This document shows, piece by piece, positions 35,385 to 44,692 of a stretch of DNA of 64,000 nt. Below the pieces are notes generated by a model that worked only from the letters and a program-made list of their open reading frames with translations, was not told the DNA's origin and did not search any database. Positions within the stretch are counted from its first letter, which is position 1. Every line of letters begins with the position of its first letter. The position numbers and the translations under genes were made by a program. The stretch is taken from contig JANSYJ010000002.1 in assembly GCA_024742495.1 (NCBI GenBank), positions 434,001 to 498,000 of the forward strand, in the 5' to 3' direction. This DNA comes from Bacteroidota bacterium. GTDB lineage: Bacteria > Bacteroidota > Bacteroidia > Flavobacteriales > Schleiferiaceae.

Positions 35385-36392
35385 ATGGACTACAACGCCC
35401 TGTTGACTGAATTAAAGAAAAAGCAATTTCGCCCCATTTATTTTCTAATGGGGGAGGAGCCCTTTTTTGTTGATCAAGTGACCAAGCTGATTGAGGAAAG
35501 TGCTTTATCTGAAGAAGAGAAAAGCTTTAATCAGAGCGTTTTATACGGTTCGGATGTCAATATCAGCCAAGTTGTTTCAGAGGCCAAACGCTATCCCATG
35601 ATGGCGGAAAGGGTGGTGATTATAGTTAAGGAGGCTCAGCATTTAAGAGACCTTGATAAGCTGGAATCCTATGCCGAAAATCCACAGCCAAGTACGGTTT
35701 TGGTTTTCGCTTACAAGCATAAAAAGCTCGACAAAAGAAAAAAGATCGCTAAAATTCTAGCCAAGAATCACGTTCTTTTTGAGTCGAAGCGGGTTTATGA
35801 TAATCAAGTACCAAACTGGGTGGAACGCCTTTTAAAATTGAAAGGATATACGGCCAGCCCTAAGGCGATTCAAATGATGGCCGAAAGCTTGGGTACCGAT
35901 ATTGGTCGCATTAATAGCGAAATTGAAAAGCTCTCTCTCATTGTACCGCAAGGTCAAAGTATTGATGAGGAAGTAATCGAAACCAATATTGGCATCAGTA
36001 AGGATTTTAACAACTTCGAGCTTTGTAATGCTATAAACCGTAAGGATTTCACCAAGGCCATTCGCATACAGAAATACTTTTCTTCCAATCCCAAGGATAA
36101 TCCCTTAGTAGTAACCACGGGTATTCTCTATCGGAATTTTCGCATACTCATGTTATTGGCTCAGGCTAAAAAAGGAGGTATATCCGAAAATGCTTTAGCC
36201 AAAGAAGCGGGCATTTCTCCTTGGCAGGCCAAAGATTATTTTCCGGCCTTAAATTTCTTTGATGTAAGAAGAATTGCGCGAATAATGTCATATTTGCGCG
36301 AAATGGATTTAAAATCTAAAGGAGTGAATAATCAAGGCACCAGTGATGGTGATTTGTTAAAAGAAACTCTGTTTAAAATATTCTATCAATAG
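35385..36392 (+). CDS. holA: DNA polymerase III subunit delta
   Basis: A 335-residue HolA, the clamp-loader subunit that opens the beta sliding clamp. It begins MDYNALLTELKKKQFRPIYFLMGEEPFFVDQVTKLIEESAL, the typical HolA opening in which FLxGEEPF leads into the degenerate AAA+ fold. Further conserved pieces are SQVVSEAKRYPMMAERVVIIVKEAQ, the region AESLGTDIGRINSEIEKLSL, and the helical C-terminal collar (LLAQAKKGGISENALAKEAGISPWQAKDYFPAL). Length is normal. A TonB-dependent receptor gene follows 16 nt downstream on the same strand; this may be read-through, as the functions are unrelated. Confidence 0.93.
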   Translation: MDYNALLTELKKKQFRPIYFLMGEEPFFVDQVTKLIEESALSEEEKSFNQSVLYGSDVNISQVVSEAKRYPMMAERVVIIVKEAQHLRDLDKLESYAENPQPSTVLVFAYKHKKLDKRKKIAKILAKNHVLFESKRVYDNQVPNWVERLLKLKGYTASPKAIQMMAESLGTDIGRINSEIEKLSLIVPQGQSIDEEVIETNIGISKDFNNFELCNAINRKDFTKAIRIQKYFSSNPKDNPLVVTTGILYRNFRILMLLAQAKKGGISENALAKEAGISPWQAKDYFPALNFFDVRRIARIMSYLREMDLKSKGVNNQGTSDGDLLKETLFKIFYQ

Positions 36393-36408
36393 ACTCTATA
36401 CTCTGCAA

Positions 36409-38739
36409 ATGAAAAAGTTCTATCCACTTTTACTCATTGTTTTCACCTTATCCGGATTTACTTCTTTTGGCCAATCTGGAACTATTAGGGGTTTTGTTTA
36501 CGACTTAAAAACGCAGCAACCTATTCCTTTTGCCAATGTGGTAGTAGAGGGCAGGAAGCAAGGAGCCACGGCAGATGATAATGGCTATTATCAGATCAAT
36601 GATGTGAATCCCGGAAATTTAAAACTTACCGCCAGCTTTATTGGCTTTGAGTCTAAAACGGAAAGAGTAGTACTAGCAGCAGGCAGAATTGAAGCCCAAA
36701 ACTTTTACCTCAAAGAGTCAAGCGAAATTTTGGATGAGGTGGAGGTTTCCGCGGAGCGAAAAATGCGCGATAAGAAAGTTTTAACCTCAGTGGTAAGTTT
36801 AGACCCCAAGGAGATTACCCGTTTTTCGGTGGGTGGCGATGCAGACGTAATTAAAGCGGTACAAGTATTACCAGGGGTAATTACTACTGGTGACCAAGGT
36901 GGTCAACTCTATATCCGTGGTGGTGCTCCTATCCAGAATTTAATCCTCCTGGATGGAATGATTATTTACAATCCCTTCCACAGTATTGGTTTCTTCTCTG
37001 TTTTCGATAATGATATTATTCGCTCTGCCGATGTATATACCGGTGGTTTTAGCGCCGAGTATGGCAGTAGAAATTCCGCGGTAATGGATATTCGCACCCG
37101 CTCTGGAAATCGCGAAAAACTATCGGCCAAGGTGAGCGCTAGTACCTATACTTCTAAACTTCTGCTAGAAGCGCCTTTGGGGAAAAAGGATAAAAACGGA
37201 TTTTCCAGCAGCTCCTTCTTAATTTCGGCAAAAACCTCCTACCTCGATCAGAGTTCCCAACTTTTTTACCCTTATGTAGAAACGGAATTCGATGGATTGC
37301 CTTTTACTTTCACCGACATTTATGGGAAGTTCACCTCGCAATCAGAGAACGGTTCGCAGTTTAATGCTTTTGGATTTAGCTTTGATGATGGGGTGCGCTA
37401 TGGCGAGAATAACAGTATAGATTGGGACTCTCAGGGAGCAGGATTTAACTTCGTTGTATTACCTGCCGCTTCTAAAGTGCTTATTTCTGGTGATGTAAGT
37501 TATTCGGTTTACGACATTACTTCTATTGAGACCGATCTGTTCCGCGAATCTTCAATCACCGGTTTTAATGGTGGTTTAGATCTAACTTATTTCCTGCGCA
37601 AGAATGATGAGTTTAAGATTGGCGTTGAAGCCATTACCTATTCCACCTTTTTTGATGTTGATGCGCCACTGGGACTATCAACCGAGCAAATTGAGAACAC
37701 AACCGAACTGGGAACTTTTGCGCGTTACCGTTACAGTTCTACCCGTTTGGTTGCCGAACCTAGCATACGTTTTCATTATTATGGCAGTCAGGCTGAGTTA
37801 AGCGTTGAACCGCGTTTGGGAATAAAGTATAATATTAATGATTGGCTTAGGTTAAAGGCCAGCGGTGGTTTTTACTCACAGAATTTAGTGGCCGGTAATT
37901 CTGATCGCGATATCGTAAACCTCTTTTATGGATTTTTAAGTGGAATTCCTGAGGGTGACTTGCCATCAACCTTTAGAGGGAATGATATTACCACCACCTT
38001 ACAGAAATCGCAGCATGCGGTTTTAGGTGTGGAAATAGAATTAAGCCGTAAAATCACCTTAAATGTGGAGGCCTATTTAAAGGACTTCAATCAAATTACC
38101 AATCTTAACCGGAATCAGATTTACGAGGATGGAAGCTTTAGCGCGATTGGCAAACCCGAAATTTTAGTAAAGGATTTTGTGGTGGAGCAGGGCATAGCCC
38201 GAGGACTTGATTTCTTAATGAAGTACACCGATAAAAACCTCTATCTCTGGTTGGCATACTCTATTGGTGAGGTAACACGTGATGATGGTATCCGCGTTTA
38301 CAATCCAAACTTTGATCGTCGCCATAACTTGAATTTTGTTGGAAACTACAGTTTCGGTAAAGACAAAGATTGGGTGGTGAGCCTTCGCTATAATTTCGGA
38401 ACTGGCTTTCCATTTACACCTACGCAGCTATTCTACAGCGAACAACCTTTTGTGGATGATCGCGGTCAAGCGTCCTTGGATTACGACTACACTACTGAAA
38501 ATGGCGATCCAGGGATTTTATTTGGTGAGCTCAATACCCGTCGTTTACCAAATTATCATCGAGTGGATATGAGTATTGCTAAGACCATTAAGATTGGAAA
38601 ATCGCAAGTCTTGGAAATTAGTGCTGGTGCCACTAATATGCTCAATTATCAAAACATCTTTTACTACGATCGCAATGCCAACCGTCGTGTAGATCAGCTG
38701 CCGATAATGCCTACTGTTTCTTTTAGCTACTCCTTTTAG
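36409..38739 (+). CDS. TonB-dependent receptor with carboxypeptidase-like N-terminal domain
   Basis: A 776-residue outer-membrane receptor that imports a ligand using energy from TonB. A signal peptide (ending TSFGQ, about 22) is followed by a carboxypeptidase-regulatory-like domain (about 24-105, GTIRGFVYDLKTQQPIPFANV). A plug domain follows (about 115-230), with LPGVITTGDQGGQLYIRGGAP and LDGMIIYNPFHSIGFFSVF. The rest is a 22-strand-type beta-barrel ending VSFSYSF with the expected aromatic terminus. No SusD partner is present, so it is not a SusCD pair. A small membrane protein gene starts with GTG inside its stop codon. Confidence 0.92.
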   Translation: MKKFYPLLLIVFTLSGFTSFGQSGTIRGFVYDLKTQQPIPFANVVVEGRKQGATADDNGYYQINDVNPGNLKLTASFIGFESKTERVVLAAGRIEAQNFYLKESSEILDEVEVSAERKMRDKKVLTSVVSLDPKEITRFSVGGDADVIKAVQVLPGVITTGDQGGQLYIRGGAPIQNLILLDGMIIYNPFHSIGFFSVFDNDIIRSADVYTGGFSAEYGSRNSAVMDIRTRSGNREKLSAKVSASTYTSKLLLEAPLGKKDKNGFSSSSFLISAKTSYLDQSSQLFYPYVETEFDGLPFTFTDIYGKFTSQSENGSQFNAFGFSFDDGVRYGENNSIDWDSQGAGFNFVVLPAASKVLISGDVSYSVYDITSIETDLFRESSITGFNGGLDLTYFLRKNDEFKIGVEAITYSTFFDVDAPLGLSTEQIENTTELGTFARYRYSSTRLVAEPSIRFHYYGSQAELSVEPRLGIKYNINDWLRLKASGGFYSQNLVAGNSDRDIVNLFYGFLSGIPEGDLPSTFRGNDITTTLQKSQHAVLGVEIELSRKITLNVEAYLKDFNQITNLNRNQIYEDGSFSAIGKPEILVKDFVVEQGIARGLDFLMKYTDKNLYLWLAYSIGEVTRDDGIRVYNPNFDRRHNLNFVGNYSFGKDKDWVVSLRYNFGTGFPFTPTQLFYSEQPFVDDRGQASLDYDYTTENGDPGILFGELNTRRLPNYHRVDMSIAKTIKIGKSQVLEISAGATNMLNYQNIFYYDRNANRRVDQLPIMPTVSFSYSF

Positions 38740-39158
38740 TGGAGCTAAAGCCAATTGCCTGGAACGAATCTCGAATTACACGCTGGTGCCATAGTATCGC
38801 CTTAGTGCTGCTGGTACTTAGCTTAATTTTCGGTTCTGGCTTGCGGTCAACATTTTATAATCTAGTGCCCTATTACGTCTTCTTTTACGGGGTGAGTTGG
38901 GGCATCCCGTGGATCTTGAAAAAAAATATTGCTCGTAATAGGGGCGCTTACAAAGGGATTTTGCTAATAATGGCAAAGTTGCTCGCTTGGCTTTTTAGTT
39001 TGGCGGCGCTATATTTTGTGCTAAGTGGTCTTTATTACAGCCTTCGCTATCTGCACTTTTACCGAATGACGCCCATATTTATTGGGATTGCCATTTTTTT
39101 CGGTGCCCAAATGGCCCTTAAGAAAATAGATGAGATGAAAAGCTCAGGGGCAATTTAA
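38739..39158 (+). CDS. Small membrane protein of unknown function
   Basis: A 139-residue protein with about four hydrophobic segments: IALVLLVLSLIFGSGL, YYVFFYGVSWGIPWIL, AKLLAWLFSLAALYFVLSGLYY and TPIFIGIAIFFGAQMAL. No family is recognised. The start codon is GTG at 38739, which overlaps the receptor gene's TAG stop by one base (TAGTG). This argues for translational coupling and a functional link to the receptor. Its 3' end overlaps the convergent glycosyltransferase by 4 nt. Confidence 0.6.
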   Translation: MELKPIAWNESRITRWCHSIALVLLVLSLIFGSGLRSTFYNLVPYYVFFYGVSWGIPWILKKNIARNRGAYKGILLIMAKLLAWLFSLAALYFVLSGLYYSLRYLHFYRMTPIFIGIAIFFGAQMALKKIDEMKSSGAI

Positions 39159-39877
39159 CGGGAAAACAAATTGTATTTAAGGATGCAGTAGATGGCGCGG
39201 AAACCATCCTTCCAACTAATTTTTTTCCCTTCTTCAAAGGTTCTTCCATAATAGCTGATGCCCACTTCGTAGATTCTAATTTTGGGGATACGAGCAACCT
39301 TAGCGGTTACTTCGGGCTCGAAGCCAAATCGCTTTTCTTTTAAATCCAGCGATTTAATAACATCGGTACGGAAGAGTTTATAGCAGGTTTCCATATCCGT
39401 TAGGTTTAAATTGGTAAACATGTTGGATAGGAAGGTGAGGAATTTATTTCCGATGCTATGCCAGAAAAACAAAATTCGGTGGGCATTACCGCCCATAAAT
39501 CGGGAACCATATACTACGTCGGCTACCCCTTTAATGGCGGGAGCAAGAAGGATGTTAAATTCCTCTGGATCGTACTCTAAGTCGGCATCCTGTACAATGG
39601 TAAAATCGCCGGTAGCAGCCTGGAATCCAGTGTGAAGTGCCGCACCTTTTCCCTTGTTTACTTCGTGTTTGAGGTAATTAATTGGGAAGTCGGGATGCGC
39701 CGCCTGATAATCAAAAACCGCCTGCTCGGTATTGTCCGTTGAAGCATCATTCACTACTACAATCTCCTTCTCAATATTGTTAATCAACTTAACTTCTAAA
39801 AGATGATTGAGGATGTGATGTATGGTCGGCCCCTCATTATAAGCAGGAACAATAATTGAAAGTTTGTGGATCTCCAT
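39155..39877 (-). CDS. Glycosyltransferase family 2 (dolichol-phosphate mannosyltransferase-like)
   Basis: A 240-residue cytoplasmic or membrane-associated GT2 enzyme that transfers a sugar from a nucleotide donor, probably to a polyprenyl phosphate. The GT-A fold is clear: LSIIVPAYNEGPTIHHIL (donor pocket), VVNDASTDNT, KGKGAALHTGFQAATGDFTIVQDADLEYDP (the DxD motif, about residues 90-110) and MVYGSRFMG-like VVYGSRFMGGNAHR. There is no C-terminal membrane anchor pair, unlike GtrB. Such enzymes typically feed surface glycan or protein glycosylation. It is monocistronic with its own promoter. Confidence 0.87.
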   Translation of the reverse strand: MEIHKLSIIVPAYNEGPTIHHILNHLLEVKLINNIEKEIVVVNDASTDNTEQAVFDYQAAHPDFPINYLKHEVNKGKGAALHTGFQAATGDFTIVQDADLEYDPEEFNILLAPAIKGVADVVYGSRFMGGNAHRILFFWHSIGNKFLTFLSNMFTNLNLTDMETCYKLFRTDVIKSLDLKEKRFGFEPEVTAKVARIPKIRIYEVGISYYGRTFEEGKKISWKDGFRAIYCILKYNLFSR

Positions 39878-39893
39878 AGTGTTGATTGATCTT

Positions 39894-39901
39894 CAAAAAT
39901 A
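39894..39901 (-). promoter_or_regulatory. Bacteroidota -7 promoter element for the GT2 gene
   Basis: Minus-strand TATTTTTG matches TAnnTTTG and lies 16 nt before the ATG at 39877. It sits just past the T-run of the upstream gene's terminator. Confidence 0.55.
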
Positions 39902-39905
39902 GGCA

Positions 39906-39940
39906 TAAAAAAAACCGCCATTTCATTTAAAATGACGGTT
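39906..39940 (-). terminator. Rho-independent terminator of the T9SS gene at 39963-40379
   Basis: AACCGTCATTT pairs with AAATGGCGGTT (39913-39940) with one mismatch and a short loop. A run of eight T follows on the minus strand, close to the next gene's promoter element. Confidence 0.8.
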
Positions 39941-39962
39941 TTAATAAGATTGAATTGTGAAC

Positions 39963-40379
39963 TTAAATTTTACGATACTTTTTGGTATGCTTTCCAATTC
40001 GTACTACGTAAACCCCATCGGGTAAATGACGAAGATCAACAGTTGGATCTACTTTGGCCAAGGGATCAATTTCCGAGTCGAAATACACACGGCCGGTAAG
40101 GTCATATACTTGAATTCTTCCACTGGATTCTTGATTTCCGAGCTTTATTCGCATTAATCCATCACCGGGATTGGGGTAAAGACTTACTTCATCAATTTTG
40201 GTTTCATCGCCTCCACCAAGCAACCCTAAGGGTGGGGGAGAGTCTAAGTCAACAGGATCTTTAATGGGCACCGCAAGCTCCACAGCTTCGGGCTTAATTT
40301 CCTGGGTGTTCTGGGCCTGAGCCACATTACTTAGTCCTGCAAAAAGACCGAGAGCTAAAATGTACTTTAAGTTTTTCAT
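39963..40379 (-). CDS. Short exported protein with T9SS type A sorting domain
   Basis: A 138-residue protein. A signal peptide (MKNLKYILALGLFAGLSNVAQAQ) leads to a short acidic and proline-rich linker (about 24-60, VDLDSPPPLGLLGGG). A complete T9SS sorting domain follows: VSLYPNPGDGLMRIKLGNQE, then IQVYDLTGRVYF, LPDGVYVVRIGKHTKKYRKI. Almost the entire mature protein is sorting domain, with no obvious cargo. It may be a minimal surface protein or the surviving end of a larger gene. The promoter is unclear; a near-match lies about 40 nt upstream. Confidence 0.78.
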   Translation of the reverse strand: MKNLKYILALGLFAGLSNVAQAQNTQEIKPEAVELAVPIKDPVDLDSPPPLGLLGGGDETKIDEVSLYPNPGDGLMRIKLGNQESSGRIQVYDLTGRVYFDSEIDPLAKVDPTVDLRHLPDGVYVVRIGKHTKKYRKI

Positions 40380-40507
40380 GATTGAGCGTTTTTATGTTTT
40401 CGTTTTCGTGAACAAAGTTCATAGGTATGACCCCCTAGGCCTTGTGCATAGTTGCCTCTCTTTTGTTAAAGAAGCGTTAAAGACTAATTTCCAAGCATTA
40501 AGCACTT

Positions 40508-40515
40508 TATTTTTG
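40508..40515 (+). promoter_or_regulatory. Bacteroidota -7 promoter element for the histidine kinase
   Basis: TATTTTTG matches TAnnTTTG and ends exactly 4 nt before the kinase ATG at 40520, predicting a leaderless mRNA. Confidence 0.65.
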
Positions 40516-40519
40516 AGGC

Positions 40520-42037
40520 ATGTCGAGATTTAAACAAAGGGCAGCCAAACGATTAAATTGGTTGATTCTTTTAATGACCCTTTCGCTTTTAGGTGTAACT
40601 GGAATTCAGGCCTATTGGCTCAAAAATGCCTACGATTTAAAGGAGGAGAAATTTGAAAGTGAAGTAGGTCAGGCCTTATCAGATATTACTGAGCGCGTTG
40701 ATAATATGGCTTCTTTGCGCTTTCTCTTTAACAATTTCGGCATCAAGCCCTTCTTTAGCGAAAACCTGGCACCGCATTTAGGCTTCCCAGCACGCGATAG
40801 CTCTTCCGGAAATTTAAGGCTCACCATGAACCTGGGTGAAGATACCGTGGTGCTTTATAATGCCGACCCCAGCGATAGCATTATAAACGCCATTGATGAG
40901 CGCAAAGGCCTGGTCTTAAAAACGCGGCCCGATCAAATGATGAAAAAAGGAGCACAGTTGGATATGCTTTTACGTAAAATGGTGCGTTATGAGCTAAGCC
41001 GCAGACGAAATGATAGCTCCTGGATGGATCGCCAAACCTTAGACTCCCTAATAAACTTCGAATTAAAATCGAGGGGAATTGATGTTCCTTATGAGTTTGC
41101 CGTCGCAAATGATAAGGAGATAATTATCAGCTCCCGAGCTTGGGACCCTACCTATCACCAGCATACAGCAACCCTCTTTCCCAACGATATCTTAACCAAT
41201 GAAATTTTGTCTCTGTCCTTTCCCTCAAAGGCTGATTATATTTTTCGCTCCCTCTGGGTGATGTTGGTAGTATCCTTGCTCTTCACGGTTGCCATCGTAT
41301 ATACCTTTTACCGCACCTTAAATTTCTCTTTAAAGCAAAAGCGGATTTCGGATATTAAAACTGACTTCATCAATAATATGACGCATGAGTTTAAAACCCC
41401 TATTGCGACTATTAATTTGGCGATAGATGCTTTAAGAAACCCGAAGGTGAGGGGAGATAGCGCGCGGGTAGAGCATTACAGCAATATGATTAAGCAGGAG
41501 AATCAAAGGATGAACCTGCAAGTAGAAAGCGTATTGAGAATGGCGCTCCTGGATAAGCAAGAATTAGATCTTGACTTTAAGCGGGAGGATGTATTAAAAG
41601 TGGTGCAGGGTTGTCTTGATCACATCAGCTTACAGCTGGAAAGTAAAGGTGGACACTTGCAAAAATTCTTTAATGAAAAAAGCCTGGTATTGGATATCGA
41701 TACCAACCACCTATCAAATACGGTGATTAATATTTTAGATAATGCCATAAAATATTCGGTGGGTCCACCCGAAATTAAGGTAGTGGCAGAAAGCACTCAA
41801 AATCACTTTATTCTTATTATTAGCGATAAAGGCCTGGGCATGACCAAGGACGAGCAAAAGCACATTTTTGATCGCTTTTATAGAGTAAGTGCTGGCGATT
41901 TGCACAATATAAAAGGACATGGCCTCGGACTCAGTTATGCCAAAGGTATAGTGGAGTCGCATGGAGGCCGACTAGAAGTAGAAAGCGAAAAAGGGAAGGG
42001 GAGTAAGTTTTACATCTACCTGCCTATAAACAACTAA
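40520..42037 (+). CDS. Sensor histidine kinase (RprX-like)
   Basis: A 505-residue membrane sensor kinase. Two membrane helices (about 13-33 and 245-263) enclose a periplasmic sensor region of about 210 residues with no recognised domain. The cytoplasmic part has the H-box INNMTHEFKTPIATINL (phospho-acceptor His289). The ATPase part follows, with N-box NTVINILDNAIKYS, G1 DKGLGMTKDE and G2 GHGLGLSYAKGIVE. It pairs with the response regulator that starts 2 nt downstream. The arrangement resembles the Bacteroides RprX-RprY pair; the stimulus cannot be read from the sequence. The gene starts 4 nt after a promoter element. Confidence 0.93.
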   Translation: MSRFKQRAAKRLNWLILLMTLSLLGVTGIQAYWLKNAYDLKEEKFESEVGQALSDITERVDNMASLRFLFNNFGIKPFFSENLAPHLGFPARDSSSGNLRLTMNLGEDTVVLYNADPSDSIINAIDERKGLVLKTRPDQMMKKGAQLDMLLRKMVRYELSRRRNDSSWMDRQTLDSLINFELKSRGIDVPYEFAVANDKEIIISSRAWDPTYHQHTATLFPNDILTNEILSLSFPSKADYIFRSLWVMLVVSLLFTVAIVYTFYRTLNFSLKQKRISDIKTDFINNMTHEFKTPIATINLAIDALRNPKVRGDSARVEHYSNMIKQENQRMNLQVESVLRMALLDKQELDLDFKREDVLKVVQGCLDHISLQLESKGGHLQKFFNEKSLVLDIDTNHLSNTVINILDNAIKYSVGPPEIKVVAESTQNHFILIISDKGLGMTKDEQKHIFDRFYRVSAGDLHNIKGHGLGLSYAKGIVESHGGRLEVESEKGKGSKFYIYLPINN

Positions 42038-42039
42038 AA

Positions 42040-42729
42040 ATGAAGAAAACTAAAGTACTCTTAGCTGAAGACGATCCTAACTTCGGCGCCGTTTTAAGGG
42101 ATTATTTGGAGCTCAACGATTTCGATGTTCATTTGGCTACAGACGGACAGGCCGGCCTCCGACTATTTAAGGCTACCGATGAACTCGATTTGTGCATCCT
42201 AGATGTTATGATGCCCCTAAAAGACGGCTTTACCTTAGCGCAGGATATTCGCAAAATCGACCCCGATATTCCCTTGATCTTTTTAACTGCTAAGTCCATG
42301 AAAGAGGATATGCTTAAGGGTTTTCAGCTTGGCGCTGATGATTACCTCACTAAGCCATTCGATTCGGAGGTGCTCTTGTACAAGATTAAAGCGCTGCTAA
42401 ATCGCAAGCAGGATGATGTAACCGAAACCATCCACTATAAAGTGGGGCGTTACGAATATGATTCCGAAATGCGCATCCTTAAAATTGGCAAGGAAGAGCG
42501 AAAGTTAAGTCCAAAGGAAGGGGCTTTATTAAAGCTACTGGCTCAGAATAAAAACAATCTGGTTAAGCGAAGCACCGCCTTAAATAAGATTTGGAAGGAT
42601 GATAATTACTTCACCGGAAGAAGCATGGATGTTTACTTAGCCAAGGTTAGAAAGTATCTTAAAGATGACCCGAAGGTGGCCATTATAAATGTACATAGCG
42701 AAGGTTTCCGTTTGGTGGATGACCTTTAA
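42040..42729 (+). CDS. OmpR-family response regulator (RprY-like)
   Basis: A 229-residue DNA-binding response regulator. The receiver domain (1-118) has the acidic pocket Glu10-Asp11-Asp12, the phospho-acceptor Asp55 in LCILDVMMPLKDG, and Lys105 in YLTKPF. The C-terminal winged-helix domain (about 130-229) has LSPKEGALLKLLAQNKNNLVKRSTAL and the recognition region GRSMDVYLAKVRKYL. It is transcribed with the sensor kinase, 2 nt apart. It overlaps the convergent DUF2452 gene by 4 nt. Confidence 0.93.
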   Translation: MKKTKVLLAEDDPNFGAVLRDYLELNDFDVHLATDGQAGLRLFKATDELDLCILDVMMPLKDGFTLAQDIRKIDPDIPLIFLTAKSMKEDMLKGFQLGADDYLTKPFDSEVLLYKIKALLNRKQDDVTETIHYKVGRYEYDSEMRILKIGKEERKLSPKEGALLKLLAQNKNNLVKRSTALNKIWKDDNYFTGRSMDVYLAKVRKYLKDDPKVAIINVHSEGFRLVDDL

Positions 42730-43178
42730 TCTTCAGCGCTTTCTAATACTTCCCAGGTGTGATCGGCCAGAAGTTTAACCGTGTATAGAAACTGTTTAAA
42801 CTTGGGTTTCGACCATTCGTGGGGGCCAATCATGGAAAGAACATGCTCATCTTCCTCATTTAAATAAAGATGGTAAACGTGATTGATTTCTGGTTTGAAA
42901 CTAATTTTGGCGGCATAGATACGTGCGGCTAAATCTTTTCGATCCTGAATTGCTTTGGCCTGTTGGGCTAAAAGGTCGATTTGCTCCTTAATCTGCATAA
43001 GTTGCATATCGGTTTGCTCCTCCATGGCCATTAAAGATTTGCTTCTAATGACGCCTTGCTTGGTGGGCTTAATGACCGCTCCTCCCACCGTATGCGCGTA
43101 GGGAAGGGTAGATGGGTTCTCCGTAATTTTGTCCGGATCAATGGGATTCACAAATGGGCTTTCCTTTTTATCCTTCAT
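42726..43178 (-). CDS. DUF2452 protein, last gene of the photolyase operon
   Basis: A 150-residue cytoplasmic protein of the DUF2452 family. It starts KESPFVNPIDPDKITENPSTLPYAHTVGGAVIKP, followed by a coiled-coil-like helix (MQIKEQIDLLAQQAKAIQDR) and a C-terminal HVYHLYLNEEDEHVLSMIGPHEW segment. The function is unknown to me. The ATG overlaps the photolyase stop by 4 nt (ATGA), so it is coupled to the photolyase. In Bacteroidota such genes are often found with photolyase and SRPBCC genes; that statement is from general knowledge and not verified here. Confidence 0.75.
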   Translation of the reverse strand: MKDKKESPFVNPIDPDKITENPSTLPYAHTVGGAVIKPTKQGVIRSKSLMAMEEQTDMQLMQIKEQIDLLAQQAKAIQDRKDLAARIYAAKISFKPEINHVYHLYLNEEDEHVLSMIGPHEWSKPKFKQFLYTVKLLADHTWEVLESAED

Positions 43179-44692
43179 TTCGAGGCCTTCGGTTTCATTA
43201 TTATTTGACTGCGATGATGCACTTTTCGGTTGGCAACCGTATGTTTCTTCAAAATTCTTTTATTCTCAACAAGAACAAGGGGGTCTTGTTTCATTTTCCA
43301 TAATTCTTCTCGGGCAAAGTGGGCGGCACTATTCACATCTATCAGGGGAGCGGGGTAATCCCTACCCAGCTGAAAATTATAAAATTGCTGCTCCATCGCG
43401 CTAAGCTTCCAAGGCTCATGCTGAAAAGCTAGGGGCAGGTGACTTAACTCTGGTAGCCACTTTTGAAGGAATTTCCCTTCGGCATCCTTCTCTAAAGATT
43501 GTTTAACAGGATTGTAAACTCTTATCGCATTTATACCCGTAACTGAGCTTTGCATCTGAAATTGGGGATAGTGAATTCCTGGGATATAGTCCGAAAAACA
43601 TTGCGCCAAATAATGCACTGCATCCTGCCAAGGTTGCCAAAGTAAATGCGACCAAAAGCTAACTACCATTGCACGCATGCGAAAATTGAGGTAGCCTGTA
43701 GCCCGCACCGCTCTCATACAAGCATCTACCAAGGGGATGCCGGTTTCGCCTTTGGTCCAGGCCTCCAAATAATGTGGATTGCTCTTAGTGCGCAATGAAT
43801 TATAACCCCTGTTTAGGTTTTCAAACTCCATTCGCATTTCCATTTCAAATTTTTGGATGAAATGAGAATGCCAATGCAAGCGCGAAATAAAAGCCTTTAA
43901 ATCTGATTTTCGCTCGGCCATTTGTAAAGCATGCATACTACTTTGATAAACCTCTCTAAGGCTTAGGCTGCCCCAAGCGAGGGCTACCGATAATCGCGAA
44001 CAATGCTGCTTGCTGTAAAAGGGTTCTCCAATATGCTTTTGGTAGCCATGCGCCTCTTTCTGTAGGAAGGCCTCCAAACCGTTTATAGAATTATATCGGT
44101 TAAGGGATCGATTAGGATTAGAGTCTTCCTTGGCTTGCCAAAATTTGAAGTGCAACTGCAATTTATTCCTTAATGTCAAAAGATCCTTATCCTTCCACTG
44201 GGGCCAATCGTTAAGCTCAATTTTAGTGAGGGGCTTTTGCATGTAGGAGCGCCACGATTCGTCCCAGGCATTTCGATTCGATAGGCCTCGGACCACGCCA
44301 TTATGGGCGAACTCTTGCCAATTAATTTGATGCTTAATGCTAAGCTGCTTTACTTTTTTATCGCGCTGGTAGCTTGCTTGAACGCCATGTTCCTGATGAG
44401 AGAATAATCCTGCTAGCGGGAATTCATTGGCTAAAAAAGTCAGGACTTCATCCGCATTTGCTTCGAGAATGATAAGGTGCTTTTGCAGCGGTCCCAATTC
44501 CCTGAGCATCCCAATTAGGGCTTGTTCCTGCATTTTTCGATGCCTGGCTGATCCATCGTTATGCTTTTCCAGCAAGGGCTCAAAGCAGAATAATGCCAAG
44601 ACTGGCTTTTGCGATTTAAAGGCTGCGTATAGGGCATCATGATCTTGCCAACGCAGATCGCGTTTAAACCAAATAAGGTTAAAGGCTTGCAT
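43175..44692 (-). CDS. Cryptochrome/photolyase-family protein
   Basis: A 505-residue FAD-binding photolyase homologue. The N-terminal Rossmann (antenna) domain starts with LIWFKRDLRWQDHDAL. The C-terminal FAD domain has the core WTKGETGIPLVDACMRAVRA, TGYLNFRMRAMVVSFWSHLL and DYIPGIHYPQFQMQSSVTGI. The substrate-facing WQW motif of classical CPD photolyases is replaced by PQFQMQSS, and N-HNR by LNFRMRAM. This is not a textbook class I CPD photolyase and may belong to a photolyase subgroup of different substrate or a cryptochrome. It uses blue light and FADH to repair UV lesions or to signal. It lies in a four-gene operon with one- to four-base overlaps. Confidence 0.88.
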   Translation of the reverse strand: MQAFNLIWFKRDLRWQDHDALYAAFKSQKPVLALFCFEPLLEKHNDGSARHRKMQEQALIGMLRELGPLQKHLIILEANADEVLTFLANEFPLAGLFSHQEHGVQASYQRDKKVKQLSIKHQINWQEFAHNGVVRGLSNRNAWDESWRSYMQKPLTKIELNDWPQWKDKDLLTLRNKLQLHFKFWQAKEDSNPNRSLNRYNSINGLEAFLQKEAHGYQKHIGEPFYSKQHCSRLSVALAWGSLSLREVYQSSMHALQMAERKSDLKAFISRLHWHSHFIQKFEMEMRMEFENLNRGYNSLRTKSNPHYLEAWTKGETGIPLVDACMRAVRATGYLNFRMRAMVVSFWSHLLWQPWQDAVHYLAQCFSDYIPGIHYPQFQMQSSVTGINAIRVYNPVKQSLEKDAEGKFLQKWLPELSHLPLAFQHEPWKLSAMEQQFYNFQLGRDYPAPLIDVNSAAHFAREELWKMKQDPLVLVENKRILKKHTVANRKVHHRSQIIMKPKASK